The notes below the pieces were generated by a model. The model made no database searches. It was not told the DNA's origin and saw nothing but the letters and a program-made list of their open reading frames with translations. A stretch of DNA of 64,000 bases from Dactylococcopsis salina PCC 8305 (lineage in GTDB: Bacteria; Cyanobacteriota; Cyanobacteriia; Cyanobacteriales; Rubidibacteraceae), in contig NC_019780.1 in assembly GCF_000317615.1 (NCBI RefSeq), positions 1,943,840-2,007,839 on the forward strand. The letters are read 5' to 3'. Positions 1 to 8,608 of the stretch are shown here, one piece after another (the stretch's first letter is position 1; every line of letters begins with the position of its first letter). Position numbers and translations under genes: made by a program.

Positions 1-1248
1 ACGTTGAATGATTTCCTCTGGTAAATCAAGAGAACGACCGACTTTTCGCACTTCATCTTTAAATAGTTTCCGTAGGGGTTCAACTAATTTAAAGCGTAAG
101 TCTTTCGGTAAACCGCCAACATTGTGATGACTTTTAATTTTTACGGCGACTCGTTCTCCAGTTTTCGGATCAACGTTGGTGTCCGCCGATTCGATCACAT
201 CAGGATAAAGTGTGCCTTGGGCGAGATAGTCAAAGGGTCCCAGTTCTTGGGATTTTTCTTCAAACACTTGGATGAACTCGTGACCAATGCGACGGCGTTT
301 CTCTTCTGGATCACTGACTCCTTCCAGTTGGGCTAAGAATCGATCGCGCGCGTTGACGTATTCCACAGGGATATGAAAGCGATCTTTAAATATCTCAATC
401 AGTCGTTCGGGTTCGCCTTTCCGCATAAATCCCTGATCGATGAACATACACACCAACTGATCGCCGATCGCTTTATGGAGGAGAAACGCCAAGGTTGAGG
501 AATCTACGCCACCAGAAAGGGCGAGTAATACTCGTTTATCTCCCACTTTCCCGCGCACTTCTCGCACTGCTTCTTCCACAAATGCTTCTGGTGTCCAGGT
601 AGGTTCACACTCACAAATTTTATAAACAAAATTCCGAATTAAAACCGCACCACCAACGGAATGAACGACTTCTGGATGGAATTGTACCCCATAGTATTTC
701 TTTTCTGGGTGCGCGATCGCGGCGCAGGGGGTGTTTTCGGTATGGGCTAAAACTTCAAACCCCGTCGGAAGTTTGAGACAAGAATCACCATGACTCATCC
801 ACATGGTCGCCCCATCTTCCACCCCTGGAAACAGCGTTTCTTCCTCATCAATGTGTAGTGAGGCTTTCCCATACTCAGCGCGATCGGCGCGTTTGACCAC
901 TCCCCCGAGTTGTTGAACCATCACTTGCATTCCGTAACAAACACCAATAACAGGAATCCCTAATTCCCAGATTTTTGGATCAACAGTGGGCGCCCCTTCA
1001 TCATAAACTGAACTGGGACCTCCCGATAAAATAATCCCGTGAGGGCTGAGTTTTTTCAATTGTTCGGCGGTGGTGCGATAGGGAAGCACTTCCGAATAAA
1101 CTTGGGTTTCACGAATGCGCCGCGCGATCAGTTCTGAGTATTGAGAACCAAAATCCAGGATCGCGATCATTTGGCGGTTGATGCTTCCTGTAATTTCTGC
1201 TTGCTCGATCGCCGCACTTTTTTGGGAGGAGTCTGTTGAAGTAGTCAC
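1..1248 (-). CDS. guaA: GMP synthase (glutamine-hydrolysing), C-terminus beyond window
   Basis: Converts XMP to GMP using glutamine and ATP, the last step of de novo guanine nucleotide synthesis in the cytosol. The 416 visible codons show the class I amidotransferase domain first (DFGSQY start, [12 protein letters not shown], nucleophile Cys in GVCYGMQ). The ATP pyrophosphatase loop SGGVDSS follows at about 491-521 on the complementary strand. The remaining dimerisation domain lies left of base 1. I chose the GTG at 1248 because it opens the frame; an in-frame ATG at 1170 just before the amidotransferase domain is the alternative. It follows cbiD on the same strand 142 bases downstream, so cotranscription is possible. 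The family assignment is secure; the start is not. Confidence 0.95.
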   Translation of the reverse strand, partial: MTTSTDSSQKSAAIEQAEITGSINRQMIAILDFGSQYSELIARRIRETQVYSEVLPYRTTAEQLKKLSPHGIILSGGPSSVYDEGAPTVDPKIWELGIPVIGVCYGMQVMVQQLGGVVKRADRAEYGKASLHIDEEETLFPGVEDGATMWMSHGDSCLKLPTGFEVLAHTENTPCAAIAHPEKKYYGVQFHPEVVHSVGGAVLIRNFVYKICECEPTWTPEAFVEEAVREVRGKVGDKRVLLALSGGVDSSTLAFLLHKAIGDQLVCMFIDQGFMRKGEPERLIEIFKDRFHIPVEYVNARDRFLAQLEGVSDPEEKRRRIGHEFIQVFEEKSQELGPFDYLAQGTLYPDVIESADTNVDPKTGERVAVKIKSHHNVGGLPKDLRFKLVEPLRKLFKDEVRKVGRSLDLPEEIIQR

Positions 1249-1390
1249 GGTGGTTTCGGGGTTGATTTACGGTAGTTTTTAAGCGTCCAGATTAGCAGTT
1301 TATTTTTAGATATCCCTTCATTGTAACAAAGGAATATCCTTAGTTATCTTAATACTACTTATAATTTAACATAACTTATCCTTTAAATTC

Positions 1391-2509
1391 TCAGCCTCTC
1401 TTGAGTGAGGGAAGAAATTGTCTCGCAGAAGAACTCATGGTAATAATATTTCTGTTGCGATCGAACAACACTGATCCCACTGTCACCGCTTTCTCAGCGT
1501 GTTTACGAATATAATCTTGTGAATTTTCATCAATTCTACGGGCGATCGCGCTGTAAACCCGATCGACAATTTCCTCCCCATCACTCAACCCTCGCAAATA
1601 CTCCAACCCCGCTTCTGTTGTCTCACTCGCCAACAATTGCTGTAATCTATCTGTTGATAGTCCCACTTTCGCCCCTAACGCGGTTAAAATTTCCAAACGA
1701 GCATCTGCTAAATGGTGATGAGTGTGAAAAACACCGCCAGCGAGTTTAATCAGTTTTCCGTGATAGCCAAACAACACTAATGATTTTACACCTTGTTCCC
1801 CTGCGGCGACTAACAACGGACCCAACCAGTTCGCCGTTTTCACCAGTTGTTCTGGATTAATTCCTTGTTTTTGCGCCAAATCTAAGCCATTTTCCCCGAC
1901 GCAAAACACTAAAGTTGAAAATTCCCTTGCTTTTCTCCCTAATTCTTCCTGAAACGCCGTTAATTGTCCAGGTGCGGTTAACGGTTGCGAAATGCCAGTT
2001 GTTCCTAACAAAGATAGCCCTTCCACCACTCCAAACGCCTCATTAGACGTGCGTTGTGCTAAACGTCTTCCTTCAGGGAGAATAATTTTAACCGTCACTT
2101 GTTGATCGTCATCGATCAATCCCTGTAAATTCTCAATTAAAATCTGTTTCGCATACCGATAAATCGCCGCTTCTCCCTGACGATTTAACTGTTTTCCGAC
2201 TCCTTCTCCTCCTTCAATGATTACTGTTTCCCGATTGGGTTTTCTACCTTCTAAACTCACCAGCGCCCAAATCGGAGTGTTTGCGGTTATGTCTAAGTTA
2301 TCTCCTGGATCACTGAGAGTAATTCCCAATGCTTTTCCATTGTCTAATAAGGCAATTTGTTCAACGGGGATAGTGACTTTTTGCGGTGGGGTAATCAGAT
2401 CAATTTCGACACTTTCTAATTTTTCTGATTTTTGCAAATAACGTAACGCAGCAACCGCCGACGCGGTGGCAAAAACGGGTAAGGTATAGCCAGAACGAGG
2501 TTCAATCAT
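1391..2509 (-). CDS. cbiD: Cobalt-precorrin-5B C(1)-methyltransferase CbiD
   Basis: Methylates C-1 of cobalt-precorrin-5B with S-adenosylmethionine in the anaerobic-type branch of cobalamin synthesis. The 372-residue product has the CbiD opening (RSGYTLPVFATASAVAA), the central GGEGVGKQ segment and the FGYHGKLIKLAGGVFHTHHH motif, and is of normal family length. The ATG at 2509 starts directly at the conserved N-terminus. guaA lies downstream on the same strand; this pairing is seen in other cyanobacteria. No cobalamin riboswitch is apparent in the repeat-filled upstream DNA. Assignment is by motif recognition. Confidence 0.93.
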   Translation of the reverse strand: MIEPRSGYTLPVFATASAVAALRYLQKSEKLESVEIDLITPPQKVTIPVEQIALLDNGKALGITLSDPGDNLDITANTPIWALVSLEGRKPNRETVIIEGGEGVGKQLNRQGEAAIYRYAKQILIENLQGLIDDDQQVTVKIILPEGRRLAQRTSNEAFGVVEGLSLLGTTGISQPLTAPGQLTAFQEELGRKAREFSTLVFCVGENGLDLAQKQGINPEQLVKTANWLGPLLVAAGEQGVKSLVLFGYHGKLIKLAGGVFHTHHHLADARLEILTALGAKVGLSTDRLQQLLASETTEAGLEYLRGLSDGEEIVDRVYSAIARRIDENSQDYIRKHAEKAVTVGSVLFDRNRNIITMSSSARQFLPSLKRG

Positions 2510-2572
2510 CAGGTTTTATTCGATCGTTCTTTCAATCATAAATCTAAAATAAAGCCAAGTAAAACATTACCC

Positions 2573-2860
2573 TGTTGGGTTACGCTTTCGCTTCACCCAA
2601 CCTACGGTTACCGAAAATGTAGGTTGGGTGGAGTTTACGAAACCCAACCCCGATCGCTGTTGGGTTATGTGCTTGGCTTCACCCAACCTACGGTTAGCTG
2701 TTGGGTTATGTGCTTGGCTTCACCCAACCTACGGTTAGCCAAAATGTAGGTTGGGTGGAGTTTACGAAACCCAACCCCGATCGCTGTTGGGTTACGCGCT
2801 TGGCTTCACCCAACCTACGGTTAGCTGTTGGGTTACGCGCTTGGCTTCACCCAACCTACG
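2573..2860. repeat. Array of TAGGTTGGGT-family repeats
   Basis: This 290-base stretch between cbiD and the antiporter gene is made almost entirely of direct and inverted copies of TAGGTTGGGT and its complement. The longest unit is about 41 bases (TGTTGGGTTAYGYGCTTGG followed by CTTCACCCAACCTACGG) and occurs several times. One central unit reads TAGGTTGGGTGGAG then TTTACGAAACCCAAC, an imperfect hairpin. The same family recurs at about 10814, 12194, 14283-14553, 25090, 52818 and 56527. No gene is seen here. Confidence 0.85.
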
Positions 2861-2872
2861 ATGAGATTGAAA

Positions 2873-4462
2873 CTATTTTTCTTCGACTAAGATAACAGGA
2901 ATTGGACTATTTTCTAAGACAGTTTGAGAGGTTGATCCTAATAAGACTTTCTCTAGCGGTTGATGTCCTCGTTTTCCCATAATAATGTCACTGACTTCAT
3001 AAAATTGTGCAATCCCAATAATTTCTGTTCCCACAACGCCATTACTGGTGATAAAACGATAAGAAATATCAGCTAGATGTTGTTGGGTTAGAGTTTCTAA
3101 TTCGGTGTTTTTTTCTTCATCCAGATGACTGATTACATGAAGTACAATCACTTCCGCGTTCATTTTTCGCGCTAATTCTCCTGTTTTTTTTAATACTTCT
3201 GTTGCGAGGAGAGAGGTATCAATAGCAGCCAAAAGACGGGTTTTTTCTGTGCTGCTTACTTTTGTCGGATCGACTTCACCTTGTTCAAGTAATTTTGGCG
3301 CAAATGTCGGAATCGCCCACGCACCGATCGGGGCGGTGACTAAAATAGATAAGACGGCTAAAGCGAGAATTGTCTCTCCTCCCTCTATCCCCAAAGAAAG
3401 AGGAATCGCACCGATCGCCGCTTGTACGGTTGCTTTCGCTGAGTTTCCAGGTAACAAAAATAATCTTTCTCGCCAATTCCAGTTACTCCCAATTGTAGAA
3501 AAATACCAGCCAATACTACGACCCAATAATAATCCTAAAATCAATAAAATAAGACCAGGGAGTAACACCGCTTCTAACACTTTCAACTCTAAACTGACTC
3601 CCAATAAGACAAATAAAACAATTTCTGCAACAATCCAGAGATGATTAAATTCTACTCGTAATCTTCGCGCTAGAGGTGCATCAAATTCAATTAAAAAGAA
3701 ACCTAACGCCATGGTTGCTAAATAACCAGAAAAATAAGGAAAGGTTTCCGCCAGAATGATTAATCCTAACGCAATACTCCCGACAATAATGATTTCATGG
3801 ACAGGATTTTGAGCCAGTTTTAATTTAGCTAGAATTACTGTAATTAACCAAGCGACAGCGAAACCAATGGCGACACCAAACACAATTTGTAAAATGACTT
3901 GTAAGGGAAGCTGCGTCAGAGAATCGGTGTTAACTCCCTGTTGGAAAAAGTTGAGAAGCAGAGAAAAAATCAGTAAGATTAAAACATCGGATAAAGCACT
4001 TCCTGTTAAAATCACATCAGGAATCCCTTTCGCCACTCCCCAACCGCGACTTTTTAGACGCAACATTCCAGGAACAATTACGGCGGGGGATTCTGGCGCA
4101 ATGACACAGCCTAATAATAATCCTGTAATTAGGTTAAAATCGAACAGTAAGCTGGAGAAAAGGGCGATCGCGCTCATTTCCGCTAAAGCAGGAAGAAACC
4201 CCAACCGTAGCGCCACACTTCCCTGTTGTAAGAGTTTTTCTCGATCTAATCCTAATCCCGCGCGCATTAAGATCACCATTACCGCAGCCATCCGCAAATC
4301 ATCCGCTAAGGTGATTACAATTGGGTTTAAAAGATCAGCTACTTCTTTCCCTAAGATAATCCCCACCGCGATCATCCCTAATAAAGGAGGTGCGCCAATT
4401 CGACGGAAAACTTCCCCTCCGATCAATCCCAGTAGTAAAATTAAAATGGCACTTGTTAGCAT
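2873..4462 (-). CDS. Cation:proton antiporter with C-terminal universal stress domain
   Basis: A membrane Na+(or K+)/H+ exchanger of the monovalent cation:proton antiporter superfamily fused to a cytosolic regulatory domain. Residues 1-385 are almost continuously hydrophobic with about 12 membrane segments. Residues 405-529 form a universal stress protein fold starting LLAAIDTSLLATEV and carry the nucleotide-binding pattern G-x2-G-x9-G-S (MGKRGHQPLEKVLLGS). ATP binding is therefore likely. The ATG at 4462 begins a signal-anchor-like helix. It is divergent from the mscS gene starting at 4490, so the two promoters must overlap the coding ends or share the 27-base gap. The transported ion cannot be told from sequence; a role in pH or salt homeostasis is inferred. 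Confidence 0.88.
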   Translation of the reverse strand: MLTSAILILLLGLIGGEVFRRIGAPPLLGMIAVGIILGKEVADLLNPIVITLADDLRMAAVMVILMRAGLGLDREKLLQQGSVALRLGFLPALAEMSAIALFSSLLFDFNLITGLLLGCVIAPESPAVIVPGMLRLKSRGWGVAKGIPDVILTGSALSDVLILLIFSLLLNFFQQGVNTDSLTQLPLQVILQIVFGVAIGFAVAWLITVILAKLKLAQNPVHEIIIVGSIALGLIILAETFPYFSGYLATMALGFFLIEFDAPLARRLRVEFNHLWIVAEIVLFVLLGVSLELKVLEAVLLPGLILLILGLLLGRSIGWYFSTIGSNWNWRERLFLLPGNSAKATVQAAIGAIPLSLGIEGGETILALAVLSILVTAPIGAWAIPTFAPKLLEQGEVDPTKVSSTEKTRLLAAIDTSLLATEVLKKTGELARKMNAEVIVLHVISHLDEEKNTELETLTQQHLADISYRFITSNGVVGTEIIGIAQFYEVSDIIMGKRGHQPLEKVLLGSTSQTVLENSPIPVILVEEK

Positions 4463-4489
4463 TTTTTTAATTCAATCAATCGTTATTCT

Positions 4490-5578
4490 GTGAACTTAAT
4501 TAATCCCTTGCAACTTAGTGTAGTCTTCTTTTTAGCACTTGTTTTATTTCTCAGTTGTCTTTTAATTGCTGGTTTATCCTATTTGCCGATTTCCCAAGTT
4601 TTTCAGGCGTTTGTTAAACGGTTTGACCTTAAAGACATTTATCGTAACACAAGTTACTCTTTAAAACTGTGGTTAGTTTTAACCATTTTGATCATTATTA
4701 TTGATGCCATTTTTTTGAGGCTTCCTAGCCCTACTTGGTTGGAGTGGTTGGAGTCTCCTTTAGGCTTAATTGTGGCGATCGATGTTTGTTTATTTACCTT
4801 TAAGGCCCTTGATAAACTGTTTGAAAATTACTTGTTAGGAGTCGCCCTAGAAGATCAGACTAAAATTAATAGTGAACTGATCGCTTTAGGTCAATATTTG
4901 AGTAAAGTAACAACAGTTTTAGTGCTGATTTTTTGTTTTGCTCAAACTCATCAGATCAATTTAATTGGTTTATTAGCTAGTTTAGGAATTGCTGGCGCAA
5001 CGATCGCTTTTGCGTCTCAAAAGATTATTGAAGAAATTCTCTGGAGTATTGTTTTGTTGATCGATCGCCCTTTTTCCGTTGATGATTATATTCATCTCCA
5101 AGATCGGACAATGGGAAGAGTCGAATCAATTGGTTGGCGATCGACCAAAATTCGTCTATCTGGAAAAAATACGTTAGCTGTGATTCCCAATAGTAATTTA
5201 GTGAAAGAAAACATCGAAAATTTGAGCCGCGCTAAACGGGTTATTTCTATGATTACCTTGACTTTCTTTCGCATTTTATCGGAAAATGAAAAGGCTCTAA
5301 TTCAAGAGTTTATTTTAGAAAGTACGGCGGATATTTTAGGAATTGATAATGAATTAACACAGGTGAGTTTTAAAGAAATTGCTGCTCGATCGGGAGAACA
5401 ATGTGTTCGCGCGGAAGTCATTTTCTTTATTTTAGGAACAAATGATGCTTCTATGGAATTACGTCGTGGGTTACTAGAAATTGCACGTGATAACATTGTG
5501 CAACGTTTACAAGCCTATGGCATTGCTTTTAACTGCGAACAAACAACAGTAGATGTGCCTCAAAAAATGACAATTTAG
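4490..5578 (+). CDS. Mechanosensitive channel of the MscS family (copy 1)
   Basis: Predicted inner-membrane channel that opens under membrane tension to release solutes on hypo-osmotic shock. The 362-residue protein has four to five hydrophobic segments, then the MscS pore helix and beta domain: GIAGATIAFASQKIIEEI (about 164-181), LIDRPFSVDDYI, VESIGWRSTKIR and AVIPNSNLVKENIENLSR. The start is a GTG at 4490, fixed by the upstream divergent gene. A paralogue follows 21 bases after the stop. Length is between short MscS (286 aa) and the large MscK/MscM types, as in many cyanobacteria. Which channel class it belongs to is not resolved. Confidence 0.9.
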   Translation: MNLINPLQLSVVFFLALVLFLSCLLIAGLSYLPISQVFQAFVKRFDLKDIYRNTSYSLKLWLVLTILIIIIDAIFLRLPSPTWLEWLESPLGLIVAIDVCLFTFKALDKLFENYLLGVALEDQTKINSELIALGQYLSKVTTVLVLIFCFAQTHQINLIGLLASLGIAGATIAFASQKIIEEILWSIVLLIDRPFSVDDYIHLQDRTMGRVESIGWRSTKIRLSGKNTLAVIPNSNLVKENIENLSRAKRVISMITLTFFRILSENEKALIQEFILESTADILGIDNELTQVSFKEIAARSGEQCVRAEVIFFILGTNDASMELRRGLLEIARDNIVQRLQAYGIAFNCEQTTVDVPQKMTI

Positions 5579-5599
5579 TAATCTAAAAAGTGATGGCAA

Positions 5600-6718
5600 A
5601 TGGTGCAAATTGAATGGGAAATTTTGCAAGAGGTTTTGGTGTTGATGTTGCGCTTGGGATTGTTTTCTCTCGCCGCCATTATTTCGCCATTCGTGGGTCG
5701 ATTTTTTCCCCAATTTATCTGGCGTTTTTTACAATTTATTCAACGTTACGTCTCGATCGATGCGAAACATACTTATGATCAGTTTGTCAAATCTTTTCAA
5801 AATTTAATTGCCATTTCAGGAACATTTTTATTTCTCGCTTTAGCGTTAAATCTCCTCGCACAATATGAAGAAATATATCAATTTCTCGGCTTCTTTATCT
5901 ATTTTTGCCTGTCTGTTACTTTAGCTTGGATTGCGCTTAAAATCAGTCGTCAATTAATTCGACGTACTGTTATCAGTTTAGTTCAACGTTGGTTTGGAGA
6001 AGTGAGCGAAGTTGTTTTAATTTTTGAAAGTTTGATTTATGTTGTTATCATAATACTAGCTGGGATTATTTTTGCCATTGGCTTAAGGTTAAATATTACC
6101 GCGATCGTAGCGAGTTTAGGAATTAGTGGTGTCGCCATTGCATTTGGGGCGCAACAAACCCTGAGTCGGTTATTTGGAACACTAGAAATTTATCTCGATC
6201 GCCCTTATCGTCCAGGAGAATATATTCGGATTAATTTTAATCCCTATGACGAAGACGCTTATGGTCGCATTGAATCAATTGGCTTACGTTCCACAAAAAT
6301 TCGTCTCGTTGCTCGTAATACAATTACGATTGTTCCTAACTCTTTAATGGCAGATAAAAGGATTGAAAATGTTAGTCGTGGGAAAAAAATTGTGGCTATG
6401 TTATGCTTAGATTTCTTGAGAGTTTTAGACAGTGGAGAACGTGCTTTAGTTAAACAAGTGGTACAAGAAGCGAGTGAAGTATTTTGGGGCTTTACCAAAG
6501 CAAGCATTCATGTTCAATATTGTGCCTCGGATCAACAAGCAGGAACTCGCGCCAGAATTATCTTTTTTATCTCCAGCGTGGATGAAAGTTCTCTCGGTTT
6601 GCGGAAACGTCTTTTAGAATTAGCTAATAGCGCGATCGCCCACAAACTAGCAGGTTATAACCTCAAATTTACCACCCCAGAGCCAGTGGTTTACATCGAC
6701 TCTCCCATGTCACTGTAG
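5600..6718 (+). CDS. Mechanosensitive channel of the MscS family (copy 2)
   Basis: Second MscS-type channel, 372 residues, with the same layout as its upstream neighbour. N-terminal hydrophobic helices are followed by GISGVAIAFGAQQTLSRLFG (pore helix, about 175-194), LDRPYRPGEYI, IESIGLRSTKIR and TIVPNSLMADKRIENVSR. The ATG at 5600 was chosen; an upstream ATG at 5592 is in another frame. Together with copy 1 and the small coiled-coil gene 10 bases downstream it looks like a three-gene operon. The two channels are diverged paralogues, so they may differ in gating or form hetero-oligomers (inference). Confidence 0.9.
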   Translation: MVQIEWEILQEVLVLMLRLGLFSLAAIISPFVGRFFPQFIWRFLQFIQRYVSIDAKHTYDQFVKSFQNLIAISGTFLFLALALNLLAQYEEIYQFLGFFIYFCLSVTLAWIALKISRQLIRRTVISLVQRWFGEVSEVVLIFESLIYVVIIILAGIIFAIGLRLNITAIVASLGISGVAIAFGAQQTLSRLFGTLEIYLDRPYRPGEYIRINFNPYDEDAYGRIESIGLRSTKIRLVARNTITIVPNSLMADKRIENVSRGKKIVAMLCLDFLRVLDSGERALVKQVVQEASEVFWGFTKASIHVQYCASDQQAGTRARIIFFISSVDESSLGLRKRLLELANSAIAHKLAGYNLKFTTPEPVVYIDSPMSL

Positions 6719-6728
6719 GTGAATTGTT

Positions 6729-7151
6729 ATGAATCCAGAATCTTTTTCTGATTACCAACCCAACCTTTCTCAATCCCAAAGCCTATCGCAAACAGTGGAG
6801 GAATTAGAAGTAAAATTAGAACGATTACAAGGGTTAGCACAAACTCTCATTGGGGGGTTAATGGTGGCAATTTTAATCACCATTGGCGTTTCGGGATGGT
6901 TTGCTTATCGGCTGATTTTACAAGAACAACAAGCGCGACGGCAAGCGCAAGAGTTTCAACAAACCGAAGTTGAACTTCAGGAAAAATTAGACAATCTCGA
7001 ACAAAAATTTTCCGCCCAACAACAACAAATCAATCAGTTGCGAGAAGAAATTCCTGATGACTTAGAAACGGTGACGAATACCGTTAATTCTAATCAACAA
7101 CAAATCGAGGTTTTACAAGATAAAATTCAGCGATCGAATGCCGAACCATAA
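6729..7151 (+). CDS. Small membrane-anchored coiled-coil protein
   Basis: Unrecognised 140-residue protein. Residues 20-40 form a short heptad-like helix (VEELEVKLERLQGLAQ), residues 41-66 a single membrane segment (GGLMVAILITIGVSGWFAY), and residues 67-137 a long Q/E-rich coiled coil. It starts 10 bases after the second mscS gene, so it is probably cotranscribed and may be an accessory partner of the channels. That link rests only on position. No enzymatic motif is visible. Confidence 0.7.
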   Translation: MNPESFSDYQPNLSQSQSLSQTVEELEVKLERLQGLAQTLIGGLMVAILITIGVSGWFAYRLILQEQQARRQAQEFQQTEVELQEKLDNLEQKFSAQQQQINQLREEIPDDLETVTNTVNSNQQQIEVLQDKIQRSNAEP

Positions 7152-7199
7152 GACTCGGAAAATCAGAAGGAATCCCGAAACAGCAATAATGAATAAAAA

Positions 7200-7619
7200 T
7201 TACTTGCTTGAAGAAAGAACGATAATCCCAACTAAACACAAAAGAATCCCCATCACTTTACTCAAACTAACCGCTTCATTGAGGAAAAATACTGCTAACA
7301 TCGTGGTGACAATTGGATATAAACTGGTAATAACAACCACTTTAGAAGCCTCTCCCTGCGCGATCGCATTAAAGAATAAAAAAGCCCCTAAACTGGTAAA
7401 AACTCCCACTAAAATCCCCAAATAAGTCCAGCCATTTTGCCACTGAAACGAAAAAGACTCTCGATAACTAAAAATATAAAGAGGAATCCCCAACGATGAT
7501 CCCAAGAGAGAGTAAATTAGAAGACTAGGAGCATTTAATTCCGCACTAACGAACTTAGAAAAAAATCCCCAAAGACCATAAACAAATAGACAAACTAAAC
7601 TAAGCGTTAACCAAGACAT
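7200..7619 (-). CDS. EamA/DMT-type single-domain transporter
   Basis: A 139-residue integral membrane protein with five hydrophobic helices. It matches one EamA repeat of the drug/metabolite transporter superfamily: it starts LSLVCLFVYGLWGFFSKFV and ends with the YPIVTTMLAVFFLNEAVS then GILLCLVGIIVLSS pattern typical of the last helices. Being a half-size member, it would have to dimerise. It is convergent with the mscS group on its left. Substrate is unknown. Confidence 0.85.
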   Translation of the reverse strand: MSWLTLSLVCLFVYGLWGFFSKFVSAELNAPSLLIYSLLGSSLGIPLYIFSYRESFSFQWQNGWTYLGILVGVFTSLGAFLFFNAIAQGEASKVVVITSLYPIVTTMLAVFFLNEAVSLSKVMGILLCLVGIIVLSSSK

Positions 7620-7702
7620 ACAATATTATTTATTATTGTTTTGATCAAGGGGAATTGGGAACTTGTCACCAAAGATCAAAAAATAGAGTTAAAAGTAAAG
7701 AA

Positions 7703-7776
7703 TCGGAGCGGCGGGATTTGAACCCACGACCCCCACTACCCCAAAGTGGTGCGCTACCAAGCTGCGCTACGCCCCG
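7703..7776 (-). tRNA. tRNA-Pro (anticodon GGG)
   Basis: On the minus strand the cloverleaf folds completely. The acceptor CGGGGCG pairs with CGCTCCG, the D stem is GCGC/GCGC, the anticodon stem CCACT/AGTGG encloses the loop TTGGGGT with anticodon GGG, and the T arm GTGGG-TTCAAAT-CCCGC is normal. The discriminator is A and no CCA is encoded. Confidence 0.97.
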
Positions 7777-7825
7777 AAGGTCACGGTCTTTAATACTAAC
7801 CTAGTTTTTAAATAATTGCAAGCGG

Positions 7826-8188
7826 TTAAGGAAAAAAGTTTTGGACGGCCTCAATTAGGTTTTGTGTTCCCGTCACTGACCAATTCCCTTCGCCACAACG
7901 TCCCGTTTGTAAAATCATTCGTAAGGAGAAAGCCTGGGGGTAGCCTTCTACTTCCAACCAAACGACTTCTGATTCTGCCTCACCAGCAATTCTCTCCTCG
8001 GAGACTAATTCTTGTGCCATTTGTTCCATTGTGGTTGCGAGTTGTAACAAAAGACGGCAAAAATCCTTAAATTCCGTTTCCGAAAGTTCGATCGCCCAGT
8101 CTTCGTTTCCCACTAATCCCTTATAAGTTGTGGCGTAAGGATTCCAACCCAAACGCCACCCTTCTCCTTTTTTTAGAATCCGATCCAC
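7826..8188 (-). CDS. DUF1818 family protein
   Basis: A 120-residue soluble protein matching the DUF1818 family found in cyanobacteria and chloroplasts: KKGEGWRLGWNP near the start, GNEDWAIELSETEFKDFCRL in the middle and W-T-TGTQNLIEAVQ near the end. Function is not known. The start is a GTG at 8188. It lies downstream of petN and a small membrane gene on the same strand, so a common transcript is possible. Confidence 0.85.
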   Translation of the reverse strand: MDRILKKGEGWRLGWNPYATTYKGLVGNEDWAIELSETEFKDFCRLLLQLATTMEQMAQELVSEERIAGEAESEVVWLEVEGYPQAFSLRMILQTGRCGEGNWSVTGTQNLIEAVQNFFP

Positions 8189-8234
8189 TTTGATTTAAAG
8201 AGTGTTGGTGAGCATAAAGCCCACCAATTGCGGT

Positions 8235-8375
8235 TTATTTTCCTTTTTGATCTCGTGATTGACGGCGACGATCGCGCCACTCGATCGCAGTCAGATAAAG
8301 TATCCCACCGCTAACCGAAAGCAACAACACAAGCGCCATCAGGAATAACACATTGAGCGGAGATAAAACTTCCAC
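8235..8375 (-). CDS. 46-residue single-span membrane protein beside petN
   Basis: A short reading frame starting with GTG at 8375 and ending with TAA at 8235. The product has a hydrophobic segment (VLFLMALVLLLSVSGGILYL, about residues 9-28) followed by a strongly basic tail (IEWRDRRRQSRDQKGK), as in small photosynthetic membrane subunits with positive-inside topology. It begins 9 bases after the petN stop. I do not recognise the family. Position suggests a small partner of a thylakoid complex, which is inference. Confidence 0.6.
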   Translation of the reverse strand: MEVLSPLNVLFLMALVLLLSVSGGILYLTAIEWRDRRRQSRDQKGK

Positions 8376-8384
8376 AGTTCACCT

Positions 8385-8474
8385 CTAAAATCCATTACGC
8401 GCCCAGACAACCATTGTAATCGACCAAGTAAACAAAGCTAAAAACGCGACCCAACCTAATGTCAAAATATCCAT
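8385..8474 (-). CDS. petN: Cytochrome b6f complex subunit PetN
   Basis: A 29-residue single-helix subunit VIII of the cytochrome b6f complex in the thylakoid membrane. The reading frame from the ATG at 8474 to the TAG at 8385 begins [15 protein letters not shown] and ends [13 protein letters not shown], the near-invariant PetN ends. A small basic-tailed membrane gene follows 9 bases downstream. It is divergent from the NTRC gene. Confidence 0.95.
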   Translation of the reverse strand: MDILTLGWVAFLALFTWSITMVVWARNGF

Positions 8475-8559
8475 AGTCTTCTCTTTTTAAACTCGTATTC
8501 AATACTCTACCTGTTGCATGATAGCAAGTTTCTAATGATTTCCCAAGTGGCGTTTTAGG

Positions 8560-8588
8560 GGACAAAAGCGGCTCGATCGCGCTATAAT
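8560..8588 (+). promoter_or_regulatory. Candidate sigma-70 promoter for the NTRC gene
   Basis: A perfect TATAAT at 8583-8588 lies 20 bases before the first ATG of the NTRC gene, with a weak -35-like GGACAA at 8560-8565 spaced by 17 bases. The -10 is seen directly; promoter activity is inferred. Confidence 0.4.
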
Positions 8589-8608
8589 CAGATTAATTCG
8601 TAGTCGTT

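Noticed and set aside
2510-2600. Cobalamin riboswitch upstream of cbiD
   Set aside because: No B12-box wording was found and the region is mostly TAGGTTGGGT repeats.
2573-2860. CRISPR array
   Set aside because: Repeat units are adjacent or overlapping, in both orientations, with no unique spacers of even length.
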